A stretch of DNA of 64,000 bases from Athripsodes cinereus (GCA_947579605.1 OX388320.1:3906001-3970000); one strand, 5' to 3'; positions 23,170-34,924 are shown, counted from the first letter of the stretch. Notes: generated by a model from the letters alone, not told the origin. Made by a program: numbers and translations.

Positions 23170-23880
23170 ATACAATTAGCTAATATCCCAAAGATAATCT
23201 GATTATAACAACGATAATTATTTATACTAACTATTATTAAATATTTTGTTTTCAGTGTTTCACAATAGTCCTAGAAAGAGGTGAATTAATTGGCACAAAG
23301 ACGCTGTAAGTGGAGGAGGCTGATTTCAACTCTGTCCTTCTGGAAGGAAGGTTAAGCACGTTGAGAGAGTATCGAAAAAGACTGGAAAAGTACAAATTTA
23401 GGCCTACATTGTCTAAAGTGTTTTTCAAAACAAAATAATTTCATATTGGCGTGAACTTACTTAATAACATAAATTTAATATCTTAAATCATTTGTGGTAG
23501 AATTATAACATACATTTGTTCCCGGTAAAGTCTTGATAAAAAAGATAGCCATCCATGACTTAGTTACAAACTTAAATTTCTAATATACATATCACTTTGA
23601 TTCATGCGTTTTGGCAAACTTCATCGTTTGTTGAGGTTATAAATCTAATCATCATATTGTCATACGGAGAGCGAGCAGCGAGAGAGTTTAAAGCTACTGC
23701 TAGAGTAAGCAACGCATTTAATCAACCTGAAAATTGTCATGTTTCAAACTTCCGGAGTAGCTTTATGTTATTAAACCGTTAGTGTCAATCAAACTATTGG
23801 AGATAATACAATATTATAGTGAGATTGGATAAGTAATAGAACTTGCACTTAAGTATAATATGGTTGGAAATATACGTAAT
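23170..23880. other. Non-coding stretch
   Basis: Nothing identified; a 61-codon frame at 23597 has no support. Confidence 0.35.
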
Positions 23881-23884
23881 GTAA

Positions 23885-24560
23885 GTGATGCAATATTTAT
23901 TTTTATTTTATTTATTCATTCTTTACTGTACATTGATAAAAAACAATTACATAAAAGGTATACATTCAAATTAAATACAATCAATATACAGAGGGCGAGT
24001 TTATCGCAAAGGCGCGATCTCTTCCAACTAACCCAAAAGTATTTACTTAAAAAAATAAATAAACATATGATGAAAATAAAAAACATACACACATATATAT
24101 AAAAAGGGAGAGACTACAAAAAAAAAAAACAATCATACATGCATAAAGGAAAAGGGGGAAAAAGGGGGGCGGGTTAGGAGTGATGGGTTTCAGGTTTCAG
24201 AGGCTGTGTTTGTGTTAATCATTTTGTCCTTAACGGCTCGCTTGAAAGACGTCAGACTTTGAGTCAGCCTAAATTTTGAAGGGAGATTATTCCAGCAACG
24301 AGCACCCTGAACTGCAAAAGATTTTGAGATGAAAGTTGTACCATGAGCCGGGATTGACAGGATGCGCTGGTTATTCGACCTCAGAGGTAAACCGTGACTC
24401 GCCAAGTATTCAAAAGCCTCCTTTATATAGTACGGGGTGTACTATATTAAGGAGGTCTTAATATGGCACAGAGGCACGAGAATCAGGCGGTACAGGAGCT
24501 AATAACTACTTCGGAGACACGAAACGATATAGCAGAAAGGTTAAACGATGATAATAACAT
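23885..24560 (-). mobile_element. CR1/L2-like LINE 3' end
   Basis: 5'-truncated insertion read from right to left: coding remnant (24190-24441), G-rich UTR stretch, then the UTR shared with 9030-9190 and an AATAAA-type tail near 23900. Damaged coding sequence may extend to about 24560. Confidence 0.7.
24190..24441 (-). pseudogene. LINE reverse transcriptase C-terminus
   Basis: The minus-strand frame opens after a stop at 24442 and reads PYYIKEAFEYLASHG, then GARCWNNLPSKFR and SLTSFKRAVKD. The pattern 'P.Y........RILSIP.H.T......F...GAR.WN.LP......SL..FK' is the well-known end of CR1/jockey-group reverse transcriptases. 84 codons; the upstream RT core is missing. Confidence 0.75.
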
Positions 24561-24781
24561 CAATAAAATATATTAAAGGTACCTACAAATCTAATAAGAA
24601 AATATTGCTTCCTGTTAACACAAATACATTTATTCTATCGACTTGCGACTGAAGTATGAAATTTAATACATCATCCAAAACGAACCGTCTGCGAAGTACA
24701 TAGATCCACAAACGTTGGTAAACAGTGTAGTTTATTTTTAAATATTATGCCTTTGAGGTGATGGTGAAAAAAAAAATAGTA

Positions 24782-25003
24782 GTAGCCAGCAGACAAACTG
24801 CGAAGGCAAGTCATTCATACCTCATTGCTAAACTGAAGGTGACGAATGTCTTAATGTCCTTTTTTTTAATTTGTTAACAAAAACAAGGAATATGCCTATT
24901 ACATGATTGCATACAATTTGAATAATATAAACAACAATAATACAACAAAAATTTTACGAATTTGTCCTTTTACAGGACACTCGACAACTAACAGAAAAGA
25001 GAT
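24782..25003 (-). mobile_element. S1 SINE-like copy, broken
   Basis: Middle block at 24782-24868 ('gtagccagcagacaaactgc') and 5' block at 24965-25003 ('ccttttacaggacactcg'), separated by about 95 bases of unrelated AT-rich sequence. Confidence 0.5.
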
Positions 25004-25009
25004 GATCTG

Positions 25010-26010
25010 TTGAAAGTCTTATTAGTGAGTATAAATTATTACTCAATTCCCAGGCGTAGCTTATTCATTCGATGCCTTAAAATTTAATGATATTTTCTGG
25101 TGATTCTCGTCCACCAACTGTTGGCCACCACTTGTTGGTCCATTCGCTAAGCTCATTAGAATAAAGCTTTCGACAATATCCACCGATGCATACAACCAAA
25201 CAATATTATTATTTATGTCTCATTATTATTATCTACCTACATTACAAATATGAGAATAATAAATTACATGTATACCTACATATATAAATAATAATATACA
25301 CAAAATTATGAAACAAGCATTTTAAGTTGGTTAACCCTTTAAGGTCAACGGGAAGTATACTTACCAAAATTATAATATTATATTTTGAAGATTTCCTCAA
25401 TAAATATAAATTATTTTTAGCCATAACATTACAAAATATAATATGTTCGATTCATCATAATTTTTATAACCTGGTGATATTTAATATCTCTATAAAGTAT
25501 TCAAATTATTCCTTGAAAAAATCGTGATGGTGAAAATAGAAATTTTAAATTTTTAAAATTTAATTGTTTCACCTTTATTTTTCATATTTCGGAAATATGA
25601 GATGTTGTCAAAACTATTTTATTAACATTCAAAAGAATTATACGTCTTACTTTATTGTTAATAGAACTAATATTTTAATGTGTAATGAGTCTTTTGAGAA
25701 CCAAGGAAGATATTGTTACACAACATTTTATTATAAAACCGTAATAATTTATATTCCTACATTATATTGCTGCTGTTGTTATTGTTATAATTTTCCATTT
25801 TGACTAAAAAAAGTGAATATTTAAAATAACGTGTGCACACCTAACCATTATTAAAGGGTTAAGAGAAAAAGAACACAATCATACAATGATATTTTCACCA
25901 GATACAAAAATCATATACCAACTACTCAAATATACCTACCTACAATTAAACGAGTTACTTTTACTCCCAATATAATTTTATGGTTGTGTGATTATAATTT
26001 TATTTTTGTC
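25010..26010. other. AT-rich stretch, nothing identified
   Basis: Frames of 60-80 codons here are Tyr/Phe/Ile/Asn-rich, as expected from AT-rich random sequence. Confidence 0.4.
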
Positions 26011-26013
26011 CTC

Positions 26014-26165
26014 TAGTCCTGAGTACAAATGCGGCTCACAATGCCAGACAATGAATCACATAGTAAAATATCCTTTGTATGGCTTTGAGTTTAGTTATAT
26101 GGATCTTCAAGAAGTGACCACCGACGCAGCTAACTAGCTGAGAAATGTACCATTGAATCTATAGA
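26014..26165 (+). pseudogene. Jockey-like LINE C-terminal scrap
   Basis: Plus-strand reading YKCGSQCQTMNHIVKYPLY, then DLQEVTTDA. The C-x-CG..QTM.HI..CPL...DL pattern belongs to the Cys-His end of jockey-type LINE proteins. Confidence 0.55.
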
Positions 26166-26490
26166 GTCAAAATGCCAAAGGAATTTAAAAAAACGTATAT
26201 TTATAAGTCTTTATTTATATTATAAGTCATCGGTGTTTTTATTCTGGTTTCTGTTTTATATCTGCTGTGTTTTATTTCCACTAAACTCACTTTTTATTTG
26301 AACTTCAAACACTGTATAAGGTTTGCCAGGAGGCATTGCCTCAAAGCAATATGTACGCTTAAGTACAAAATTCATTTATAAAAAAAAGTTTTACAATTGT
26401 ATTATTATCGGAAAACATTGGAATACATACCAACTAAGGATCAAAGAATTCAAGAATGTATTAGAAAAGTGTAAAACAAACTAATTTAAA

Positions 26491-26640
26491 TCGAAATAAA
26501 TAAAACAAGCGTTTTATTCTACTATTGACTTATTCGATGAGAGAGACGTCTTTCGTCTTATAAGGACATTGTCATTGAAAGACGTCTCTCTCATCGAAGA
26601 AATCAATAGTAGAATAAAACGCTTTTTTTATTTATTTCGA
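26491..26640 (-). mobile_element. Foldback element with hammerhead-like core
   Basis: Arms 26491-26554 and 26577-26640 (64 bp, few mismatches). On the minus strand the centre reads TGACAAT, GTC..GAC (stem II), GAA, AGACGTCT (palindrome, 26544-26551), C. Two core bases differ from the hammerhead consensus, so the ribozyme is probably dead. A decayed relative is at 34770. Confidence 0.65.
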
Positions 26641-27077
26641 TATGGAATTCTACTACCTAAACACCGACACAGTGAACAAACAAATTTCCAAAAATACAAA
26701 CATTTTTCATCTTTCTACACACACTTAGATGGATATTGTCTCTATATTGAAACAAATCAAGTGGCACAAGTCTAAAAAAATCCCAATTAATAAATTTAAA
26801 AGCGATAAGTGAATGCGAAAATCCCGATCGTCGATTAATTTGATTTATTTAATCTGCGTCGCGACGCTAGAATCTCAATATGGAATAGGCATAAAATTTA
26901 ATGTGCACTAAACAAGTGCTAGTGGTACTGGCACTTCGCACTCTCTCATGTAACATTATGCGTGTGGTGGTATTGCGTGCACTCTAAAATCTAAATGGGT
27001 CGGGACCGCAAAATAATACACATCATAATAATAAAATGCCATAGGGAAATTAATGATATCAACTACAGGGTAACTTG

Positions 27078-27283
27078 CAGAGTCCCCAAAAAAGACTGCG
27101 TCTGCCACTTTTTCAGCAAGTTTTCGAGTGTCCTGTTAAAGGCAGGTGTACGTTGAGCCTCACATGAAAGACATTAAACATATGTACGATATCCAGCGAT
27201 GAGGCATGCCACCCATACTGAAAACCTTTTTTTTTAATTGCAGTAAGTCCGCTGACTACCTCACTTGTGGGTAATGCCGCGAC
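27078..27283 (+). mobile_element. S1 SINE-like copy, diverged
   Basis: 'cagagtccccaaaaaagac', 'ttttcgagtgtcctgtt', 'agcgatgaggcatgccaccc' and 'acttgtgggtaatgccgcg' in order. Confidence 0.65.
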
Positions 27284-27536
27284 TGAATGAATTAATTAAT
27301 TACATAGTAACATTGGAAACAACTACATGAAAAAAAACAATTAAAAGAAAAAAACACCTCTATAGAACTGACTTGAACATAAAATTCTTATTAGAAAACG
27401 TGGTATTGTCTATGTGAACGAAATCACGAATATTTTTGAAGACTTGTGTTACATTACAAAAAAAAATACAACAAATGTAGAAACTCTCAACATAACAATT
27501 AGCGTTTATTAATTTATCACATTATATTGTTTTACT

Positions 27537-27736
27537 NNNNNNNNNNNNNNNNNNNNNNNNNNNNNNNNNNNNNNNNNNNNNNNNNNNNNNNNNNNNNNNN
27601 NNNNNNNNNNNNNNNNNNNNNNNNNNNNNNNNNNNNNNNNNNNNNNNNNNNNNNNNNNNNNNNNNNNNNNNNNNNNNNNNNNNNNNNNNNNNNNNNNNNN
27701 NNNNNNNNNNNNNNNNNNNNNNNNNNNNNNNNNNNN
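27537..27736. other. Assembly gap, 200 N
   Basis: Exactly 200 unknown bases, probably a placeholder length. Open frames reported through it are meaningless. Confidence 0.99.
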
Positions 27737-28144
27737 GTACGTCTGATCCGTGAAAAATAACATTTTTGAATTCGATTTTTAATAAATTGAAACATGAGAT
27801 TAGTTCCACTCTTATAGTGTTTAATGTAGCTATAGATACAAGTTTTTTTTAAATATTTTGTTGACACCCAAAAACTTAGGGGACATCAAAAAATAATTTT
27901 TATTGAACAATCTGATTAAATCCTAAAACTCAAATTGAACAGAAAACTAAAAGTAAAAAAAAAGCTATTTCGATTATGCGAAAAATAATTTAATATAGTT
28001 ATGTGGATATTATGTTTTTCCTATAAAAATATCAAATATGATTTCCAATAAATAATTTGAACCTTTTCTGCAAAAAAAATGGGAAAACATAAAGTTTATA
28101 TTTTCCACAGAAAAACATACGATATTGGTGAAATTCATGATCCA

Positions 28145-28387
28145 TCATACAATATCATCTAAATGGAGGGATACTGCGTAAGGCAAAACGCCCATAAACT
28201 TGGTTATCAAAGGAGGCATTGTATCACATAATATTATGGAACAATGAACAAACAACCATGAAAAAACGGCAATAACCATAAGGAATACAATAGACGCACT
28301 ATTGATAGGAACAGAGTAGTGATATTTCATCATAGTACCCTGTAAAGTAGGTATGTAACGTGCGAAGCTAAAGAATCTAAGGTCCAA
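28145..28387 (-). other. Doubtful 80-codon frame with a hydrophobic stretch
   Basis: Part of the frame (from an internal Met pair, MMKYHYS) has a hydrophobic run INSASIVFLMVIAVFSW.., like a signal or membrane segment, and ends MPPLITKFMG..DDIV. An acceptor-like CTACTTTACAG precedes it and GTATGA follows its end. Codon content is AT-rich like the flanks. I do not recognise it; it may be an exon of a small membrane or secreted protein, or chance. Confidence 0.2.
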
Positions 28388-28429
28388 ATTGTTATATTTT
28401 GTAATTGAACGAAACGAGAAGTGATTATC

Positions 28430-28725
28430 TGTGGAATCCCGATAAAGAATTTGTCTATTTATCTTTCATGTAAGTTTTTGAATGTCCTGTTATTCGTAAG
28501 TTATACGTAAAAAAGCACGTTTAAGACGTTTAAGATCTTAATTAAATTCAGTGACGAAGTATGTCACTTGTCCTGAATGTCTCAATTTTTTGTTGGCATA
28601 TAGAGTACAGATTGCATGTTTATTATTTTTATTTACTTTATTTTACTATTCACTGTACATTGGTTACATTATTACGAGCAGTTAGTTGCTGGCTACCCCA
28701 CTTGTGGGAAATTCCGTGATACTAT
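28430..28725 (+). mobile_element. S1 SINE-like copy split by a LINE scrap
   Basis: The S1 body runs 28430-28623 and resumes at about 28680 with 'gctggctaccccacttgtgg'. The break (28624-28677) holds 'tttactattcactgtacatt', the 3' end of the CR1-like family in reverse orientation, so that LINE tail landed inside S1. Confidence 0.6.
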
Positions 28726-28799
28726 GTATGTATGTGGTTAAAAAATCTCGTAGAATCTGAAAACCGAGAATTTTAAACTAAGTAGGCCATCATTAACGA

Positions 28800-28935
28800 A
28801 AGAGACGACCTGGAAATGTTGATGTATGTAAATAAGATGAAGATAGTTCAGGATCAGTCAACGTGGAGAGCAAGACGGAGGAGACTCCGTCCAAGAATAA
28901 ACGAAAATGGGACGAAGAAAAGATCATAATTCAAT
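28800..28935 (+). pseudogene. Weak LINE C-terminal remnant
   Basis: Plus-strand reading QDQSTWRARRRRLRPR resembles the basic end of RTE-like proteins. Weak evidence. Confidence 0.25.
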
Positions 28936-29241
28936 GATTGTGGAACTTGAAAAAAATAATAAATATTTTATGATTGGCAACCAGTGTTCTAAAATTATGT
29001 TTTCTTCCTTTAAGGTATTTTTGCAAACAGCCGCAGATATGGCTCATCAAGTATTGGGAACATATTCCTAAAATGAGATTGGTTCTATTAACATAACGGG
29101 AACTGCTATTCTGTCACGCTTCTTGAGCCAAATCGTCCCAACAAAGTAGCCATTTGAGCTTAAAATCAGCTTAGCGTGTAACTTAGGACACATGATTTGT
29201 CTCTAAAATAGTGACGAATATAAAGGTCTATTTATCTTTGC

Positions 29242-29375
29242 CATGACCGCATATCCCACAAGTAGAGCGGCTGGTTATTAACAGCATTTAATAAAGATAA
29301 AAGTTTTTCTTGTCAAAAAATAAAGACATTCAGGATTAGTGGTATAACTCATCGCTGAATCGAAATGTTAAAAGT
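29242..29375 (-). mobile_element. S1 SINE-like fragment
   Basis: 'catatcccacaagtagagcg' and 'agacattcaggattagtgg' in the expected order; the 5' third is missing. Confidence 0.55.
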
Positions 29376-29939
29376 CTGTTTCACGATGTTTAACGAATAT
29401 CTGACTCTTACATGATACTCCCAAGCTTACAGAAAATATTGGGAGACCTATTCTTTAAACGAGGCTCGGATAATCAAATATTTCTACAATTGGTGGTACG
29501 AGTATATTGAACGAACCATAAAACTATTGATAAACTGTTCTACACGAACTACAGAATAATGAAATCTGGTCATGTTTAACATGTGTGTTGTGAGCTGATT
29601 CCATCTAGATATCCACCATTATCACTATATCTAGACATCTTTTGAAATCACAGACACTCAGATATAAATAACACTCAGTTACATTTCACAGTAAAAACAC
29701 CGATAATGTTGATATACCAAATTTTCATGAAAGTGCAATACATAACATCTCATAACTCCTCAGAACCTACACTCGTGATAGCCGAAAAGGGGAATGACCA
29801 GCAGAAACAGTGATTAACCGATCATAAATCACAGAAGCTGACGACGACATGAAATGGAATGAGAGGGGTGGAGAGTGTTGCACCCGCCCATAATCCAACA
29901 TAAATAGTCAAACATCTTCCATAATAAATACAAATGTAT

Positions 29940-30240
29940 GTGATTACATCGATTTATTTATCTACAATCATACGCCAACAGGCACAAAATAAAGCTTGTA
30001 CAATGTAACAATGACAGTAATAAGAAAGTCAATGCTACATCCCATTACAGGAATAAGTTGAGTGTTACCCGAATCACCCACCACCTAGCCCATGCTTACC
30101 CAGTACCACTGAAGTATCTAACGAATTTCCAGAACCTTGAAACGCCGGGAGATCTCACAGATGCAACAGGAAGAGCCTGATAGACAAGGAGGTCCCTGAG
30201 AGAGGAAAGGTCGAGCCTACCAACAGATGTATGTATAAAA
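29940..30240 (-). other. Moderately GC-rich segment, possible retroposon 3' part
   Basis: Read on the minus strand it passes through 'ctttattttgtgcctgttgg' to a TAAATAAAT end near 29950, like a LINE 3' UTR with an AATAAA-type tail. No coding motif recognised. Confidence 0.3.
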
Positions 30241-30414
30241 AATATTTTCTAAAAGATCGAGTCAACTTACTCACTAAAGATCAAAACAAAATAAAAAAAA
30301 ACATGTTTGATAAGGGAAATAAATTAATAGGAGTAGAGAGTTTAAAATTTAAATTAAATAAAAATGGATACTAACTACAAATTATACATCCCAATATCCC
30401 GATGTAAGTGTCCT

Positions 30415-30585
30415 TATAAGTGGAGTAGCTAACAGACACACCAGCTGTTCTCTCCGTGCAAACGAAAAATTAAGACATTAAGGATGGGTGGGAAACTTCA
30501 TCGTAGAATTAAGGATGACAAGTATCTATATTTTTTCGAAGACCCGCCTTTCACAGGAGACTCGAAAACTTACAAAAAAATAAAA
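30415..30585 (-). mobile_element. S1 SINE-like copy, 5' two-thirds
   Basis: 'gacattaaggatgggtggg', 'cgaagacccgcctttcacag', 'gagactcgaaaacttac' present; the tail is lost. Confidence 0.6.
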
Positions 30586-30589
30586 TGTC

Positions 30590-31260
30590 TACATTAGAAT
30601 ACATTTGCATGGTTAACTGACAACATTGGGTAAATAATACTAGTACATAATAATAACAACACTATTCAAGTAGACTGAAGAACATTTCCTGAAATACTCT
30701 CCCCCTACCCCGCATGACGTGGGGGTTATTAAAACAATATCAAAGCCTTCTTTTTCTTCAGCTCCAGCAAATCTGATGAAATATTATACGCGGAAAAATA
30801 AACAGCGGTGAAATTGAAATAAATATCATCCCATTGTAGTGGCGGGAGTAAGCAGTGATTTGCGTGTACGTGAGCTTACGATACAAACTTTTTCGATACA
30901 TTTGTCTAAGGAGAGTTTTAGTCTATTCGTCTATTGGTTACTCTACATACAGAAGGGGCCCTGATGGTGGTAGTATTCTTAGAATAATTTGGAAACATGT
31001 TAAACAATATCACACAATGTTGAAAAACGGCGGGTGATATCGTCCAAAAGATGTGAAAGAAGTGGGTTTGTGCAGCTCGAGATAGAAAAAAATAAAAGTT
31101 TTGAGAATATCTAGGCCCGGTAATGGAAAAATGAAGGTTAGTAGAAATTATTCCAAATTAATGATTGAATCTGAATTGAAAACAATATTATATGAAAAAC
31201 TGGCTTCTTCATATAAAAAGACATTTAATATTTCATAAAATTCTCATATGCATTCAAAAA
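30590..31260. other. Non-coding stretch
   Basis: Nothing I can assign. A somewhat GC-richer patch near 30840-31040 has a 60-codon frame without support. Confidence 0.3.
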
Positions 31261-31264
31261 TTTG

Positions 31265-31528
31265 ACACAGTCAAACAGAACCGGTTCATAAAAGAGAAGT
31301 CACGATTGGGTTGGCTGGCCCATATGTTACGAAAATCAGTAAATAGGCTATCATCAAGATCGTTAAAAGCTGTAGGGGAGGGCAGAAGCCCGTGGACCGC
31401 CTCAAAGGCTTGCCAAATCGAATAGATGTAAGTGATGTGTATGTTGAGAGACTGCGTTTGAAGTGGCCAGAGGTCCTGGAAATGGCAATGGAAAGGGATC
31501 TCTAGGAGATAAACATAGGCGTATTGGG
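31265..31528 (+). pseudogene. LINE (RTE-like) C-terminal fragment, host of an S1 insertion
   Basis: Plus strand: RLGWLAHMLRKSVNR, KAVGEGRSPRG-like, then in another frame VSDVYVERLRLKW..EVLEMAMERD. The W..H.LR....R and RSPRGRP order is that of RTE-like C-termini. The sequence continues beyond the S1 element at 31541 as 'gtaagacgattatggggag'. Confidence 0.55.
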
Positions 31529-31826
31529 CTCCCGAATCAACTACTACTACTATACTACTATACCATCACGGCATATCCCACAAGTGGGGTAGCCAGCAGA
31601 TCAGCTGCATGTAAGAAACATGCAAACTGTCCTCTTCGTGCCAACACAAAATCAAGACATTCAGGATGAGTGGCAAACCTCATCGCTGAATTCAAGATGT
31701 AAAACGTCTTAATTTTTTCGAACACCTGCCTTTTACAGGACACTCGAAAACTTACGCAGAAGAGTGGGAGACCAATTCTTTACCGGGTGCTCCACGGGAT
31801 AAATAATAAAAAACTCCCGAATCAAG
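31529..31826 (-). mobile_element. S1 SINE-like copy, young, with 12-bp TSD
   Basis: Element 31541-31814; perfect duplication ctcccgaatcaa at 31529-31540 and 31815-31826. Tail made of TAG and TATAG units (read on the minus strand). Carries an extra T/A-rich 5' leader of about 14 bp compared with the other young copies. Inserted in a LINE fragment. Confidence 0.9.
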
Positions 31827-31829
31827 TAA

Positions 31830-33090
31830 GACGATTATGGGGAGAAGATGCATGAGTGTATTTACAGGCAAAAAAATGATAATGAGCCTAAAAGAAAAGA
31901 TATATATGAAATAGGTATATATTTAACAAAAATAAAATATTATGTTACCATACTCTCTACTCATTCTTATATTTATGGAATCAACAAATTACTCAAAAAC
32001 TTGAGTCAAGTTTGAAAAAAATTACAAATGGATGAAATTAAATAAATCAAATTAATTTTCAACAACAGTTTGAAAGAATGATTACTCCACTCGACATCGA
32101 AGAAGTGTAAGGTCGATAAAACTTTTTCATAAAACTTCAAAATGTTCGCAGAATAATTTTTGGTAACAATCTAATAAATATTATATTTGTTCGTTTGTAT
32201 GTATGTTTATGAAATGCACCTTAAAAACACCATAGAAAAGACAGAGACAAAATAATACACTCTACTTACTTACGAGCCCGTCCAAAAGATGATCCGTTAT
32301 CTTATACGTATAATAGGTATATTAGTATCAAATTTGTATGGAAATTAAGTAAATAATAGGTATACTATATGCAGCATGTTGGATCAAAATAAAACATAAC
32401 ATTTTAATTTATTGAAAACTTGATATCAAGGTGAAGATTCATTTAATGTAGCCAGTTTTGAAACAATTATGCTTCAATTTTCGAAATTTATGAAGAAAAT
32501 ACTTATGCCATCTACAAGGGTTTGTTTGACAATTTGATATCTATTTACAGAGTTAAGCCGGGTACAGCAAGATCATTTCAGAAATGAAAATAAATTAATT
32601 AACTTTATATTTTAAGCAACGAGAACAGTGCTAGAGAATAATTTACTGACGGAAGGTTTAAGAATAGAAAAAGGAGAAAAAAATTGTTGAGAGAAAGAAA
32701 AGATGCAGTGGATGTTGCAGAATACCTATTCTGCAAGGTGAGAGGAAGGAATAAGCAGAGTAGTAATAAAGAAAGGAAAAGAAAAACGAAAAATACAAAA
32801 TAGAGAATTTAATTCAGTCATGCAACTGAGAAAATTTACGAGAGTTAACAAGAAAGCGTTTTCATTATAAATAGTACATTTGTACCAACACTACCTAGCT
32901 GAAATAATACCTACACTTCTCTTAATAAACTTTCTACGAATAGTGGACGAGACAAAAGTTGCATTAAAGAAATAGTATTCCATACTGCAGAACTTCATGG
33001 GAAGAAAATCATATATGTTTTTTCTCACCAAAGAATCCAAAGAAAGTGATTGAGCCGGTAACATTTTCCATTTGTATAAAAATTTAAAAC
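31830..33090. other. AT-rich stretch, nothing identified
   Basis: No coding or repeat signal that I can support. Confidence 0.4.
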
Positions 33091-33096
33091 ATATAC

Positions 33097-33244
33097 AAAA
33101 GATAATATTTAAATTAAAACACTGTTTAATTCCACTATGAGATTGCTTTAATTAAAACGTTTTCGACTACAATGTAGTCATCATCAGTAATAAAGCAATC
33201 TCATAGTGGAATAAAACAGTGTTTTAATTTAAATATTATCTTTT
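33097..33244 (-). mobile_element. Foldback element, hammerhead with extended stem I
   Basis: Arms 33097-33150 and 33191-33244 (54 bp, few mismatches) enclose a 40-base core. The arm sequence 'aacagtgtttt.atttaaat' recurs downstream of the Penelope-like remnant at 61700-61735. No protein is encoded. Confidence 0.75.
33140..33202 (-). ncRNA. Hammerhead-ribozyme-like motif
   Basis: Minus strand: stem I 5' arm, CTGATGA (33181-33187), one T, GACTAC-att-GTAGTC (perfect 6-bp stem II), GAA, AACGTT (palindrome, 33156-33161), T at position 17, then the stem I 3' arm, which pairs with the first through one bulged base and continues into the foldback arm. The core is fully consensus apart from the extra T before stem II. 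Confidence 0.6.
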
Positions 33245-33394
33245 ATAATGTATTTCCACAAAGTTACACTTGAAAATATAGAATACGTATACAAAATATT
33301 GTTAATTTTCACTGTGATACTTACTATATTTGACGAACTTAATACATTAATTAATTAACATGGTTTTTGGTAAAAATTATAAATTTTATATTAA

Positions 33395-33480
33395 CTTTTT
33401 TTTTTTATTTAACAATAATTGTAATCAATATGCAGAAGACGAGTTTATTGCAATAATCGATTCCTTCCGACACACACATT
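33395..33480 (-). mobile_element. CR1-like LINE 3' UTR remnant
   Basis: 'gacgagtttattgcaataatcg' and an A/T-rich tail correspond to 9030-9190, strongly diverged. Confidence 0.4.
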
Positions 33481-33484
33481 TACG

Positions 33485-34200
33485 TGTGTTTATATAAAAT
33501 AAGAATATCTTACAAACAAAATGTATATCGTAAAGGTGTTATCAAAGATGTTCGTTATGTTCAAATTCTAAGTAAAATATTGAAAGATTTGAATCATGTA
33601 TAGTTAATTACTGTATATTATGCTGCGAAATCCCCGGTAAAGAGCAGAGAGAAAGAGAGAGAGAAATTTAAAATCCTAAATGCAACACTAAAAATAAGAC
33701 GTGTAAGCCTTACTGTCGTATATTTTTTCTAAAATAAAATAAAACCAAAAAACAGAGAAGAAGCAGGTCAATCATTCAAGGATTCTTCAACATCAGTACC
33801 TCAGCAATGAAGAAAAATACTAAAAATATATTACTTAGTCGACTGTGATGATAAAATATTGAGAAAATTTACCTCACAATAAGATCAAATATCACTGAAA
33901 AGTCCAAACACATTATTGTCTTATTTTGCTTTTATCACAAGTTCCATGCAGTCTGCAAGTAACGTAATTAAAACTCGTTGAAAACAACAACAATGAGAAT
34001 TAAAAAATGAAACTTAAAAAACTAAAAATAGGGGGATTGTTTAGAAAGAGGGAAGTAGAAAGGATTCAGGTACAGGTACTCGTAAAACGGGATGAGAAAA
34101 AAATGCAAAGATGAGCATTCAATTAAGCATACCTGTTGTTGCACTTGCATCTAAGATACGAAATTGATATTCAAGAAGTTATTTTTCTTATCTCCTTTGT
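33485..34200. other. AT-rich stretch
   Basis: Nothing identified; short GA run near 33645. Confidence 0.4.
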
Positions 34201-34204
34201 TAAC

Positions 34205-34372
34205 TTTTTTTAAAAAAAAAAAGATATATCTGGGTTTTGTTATAAACCCAAATACAACCTTGTACACCTTTCACAGAAAGGGGAGTTTGCCGGCACCTGG
34301 GATCGAACCATGGACCCACTGCTCACGAGGCCGAGACTCTACCTCCAGGCTACCGAACGAACTCCTAAATTT
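34205..34372 (-). mobile_element. tRNA-derived SINE S2
   Basis: Minus strand: A box in 'gtagcctggaggtagagtct', B box GGTTCGATCCC, then 'gtgccggcaaactcccc', and a 3' end 'acccagatatatct' with a T/A-rich tail. Good tRNA-type promoter spacing. Confidence 0.8.
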
Positions 34373-34769
34373 ATTCAATGAATATGTTGCAGACACTCAG
34401 ATTTCAGTTGCCGAAAACTAACAGAAATGTAGAAAGGTTACATGCGGTTGGTAGTCTGCAGGCTTCTCTCCTCGTGATACTTGCCGTGATGGTATAAAAT
34501 AATATAGTTTAATGACAATGCAAAAAAGAATTACATAAATGCGGACCACCTCAAGATTCCACACATTGTAGTTCTTGTCTTGCTCCAACTGTGTATTTGT
34601 ATAAAGAAATAAATAAAAATATATGGATTTGCCGAGGTGAAGATAAGATATTATTATGCAAATAGCCATCAAAGCAATCAGTATAGCTGAATAAGTATGT
34701 TTATTTTCTTAAACTTTACATAAGAGCTGTGACAAATGATAAAAAAAAAATATTGAGAAACCCAAATTG

Positions 34770-34920
34770 AAATATTTTTTTTAACTACAATGATTTTAAT
34801 TAAGAGACACGGCTTTTGTCTTTCAAGGACATCGTCAATCGAAAGACGTCTCCCTCAATGACAATCAATATAATAGAAAAAAAACATTTGTTTTTATTTT
34901 CATTATGGAACTTAATTTCT
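34770..34920 (-). mobile_element. Degenerate foldback of the 26491 type
   Basis: Minus strand TGACGATGTCC..AGAC, then AAAAGCC in place of GAA plus palindrome. Arms are much decayed. The core keeps CTGANGA-like bases better than 26491 does but has lost the GAA. Confidence 0.45.
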
Positions 34921-34924
34921 AAGC

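Noticed and set aside
27509..27867. Four frames of 77-111 codons
   Set aside because: They exist only because they read through the 200-N gap.
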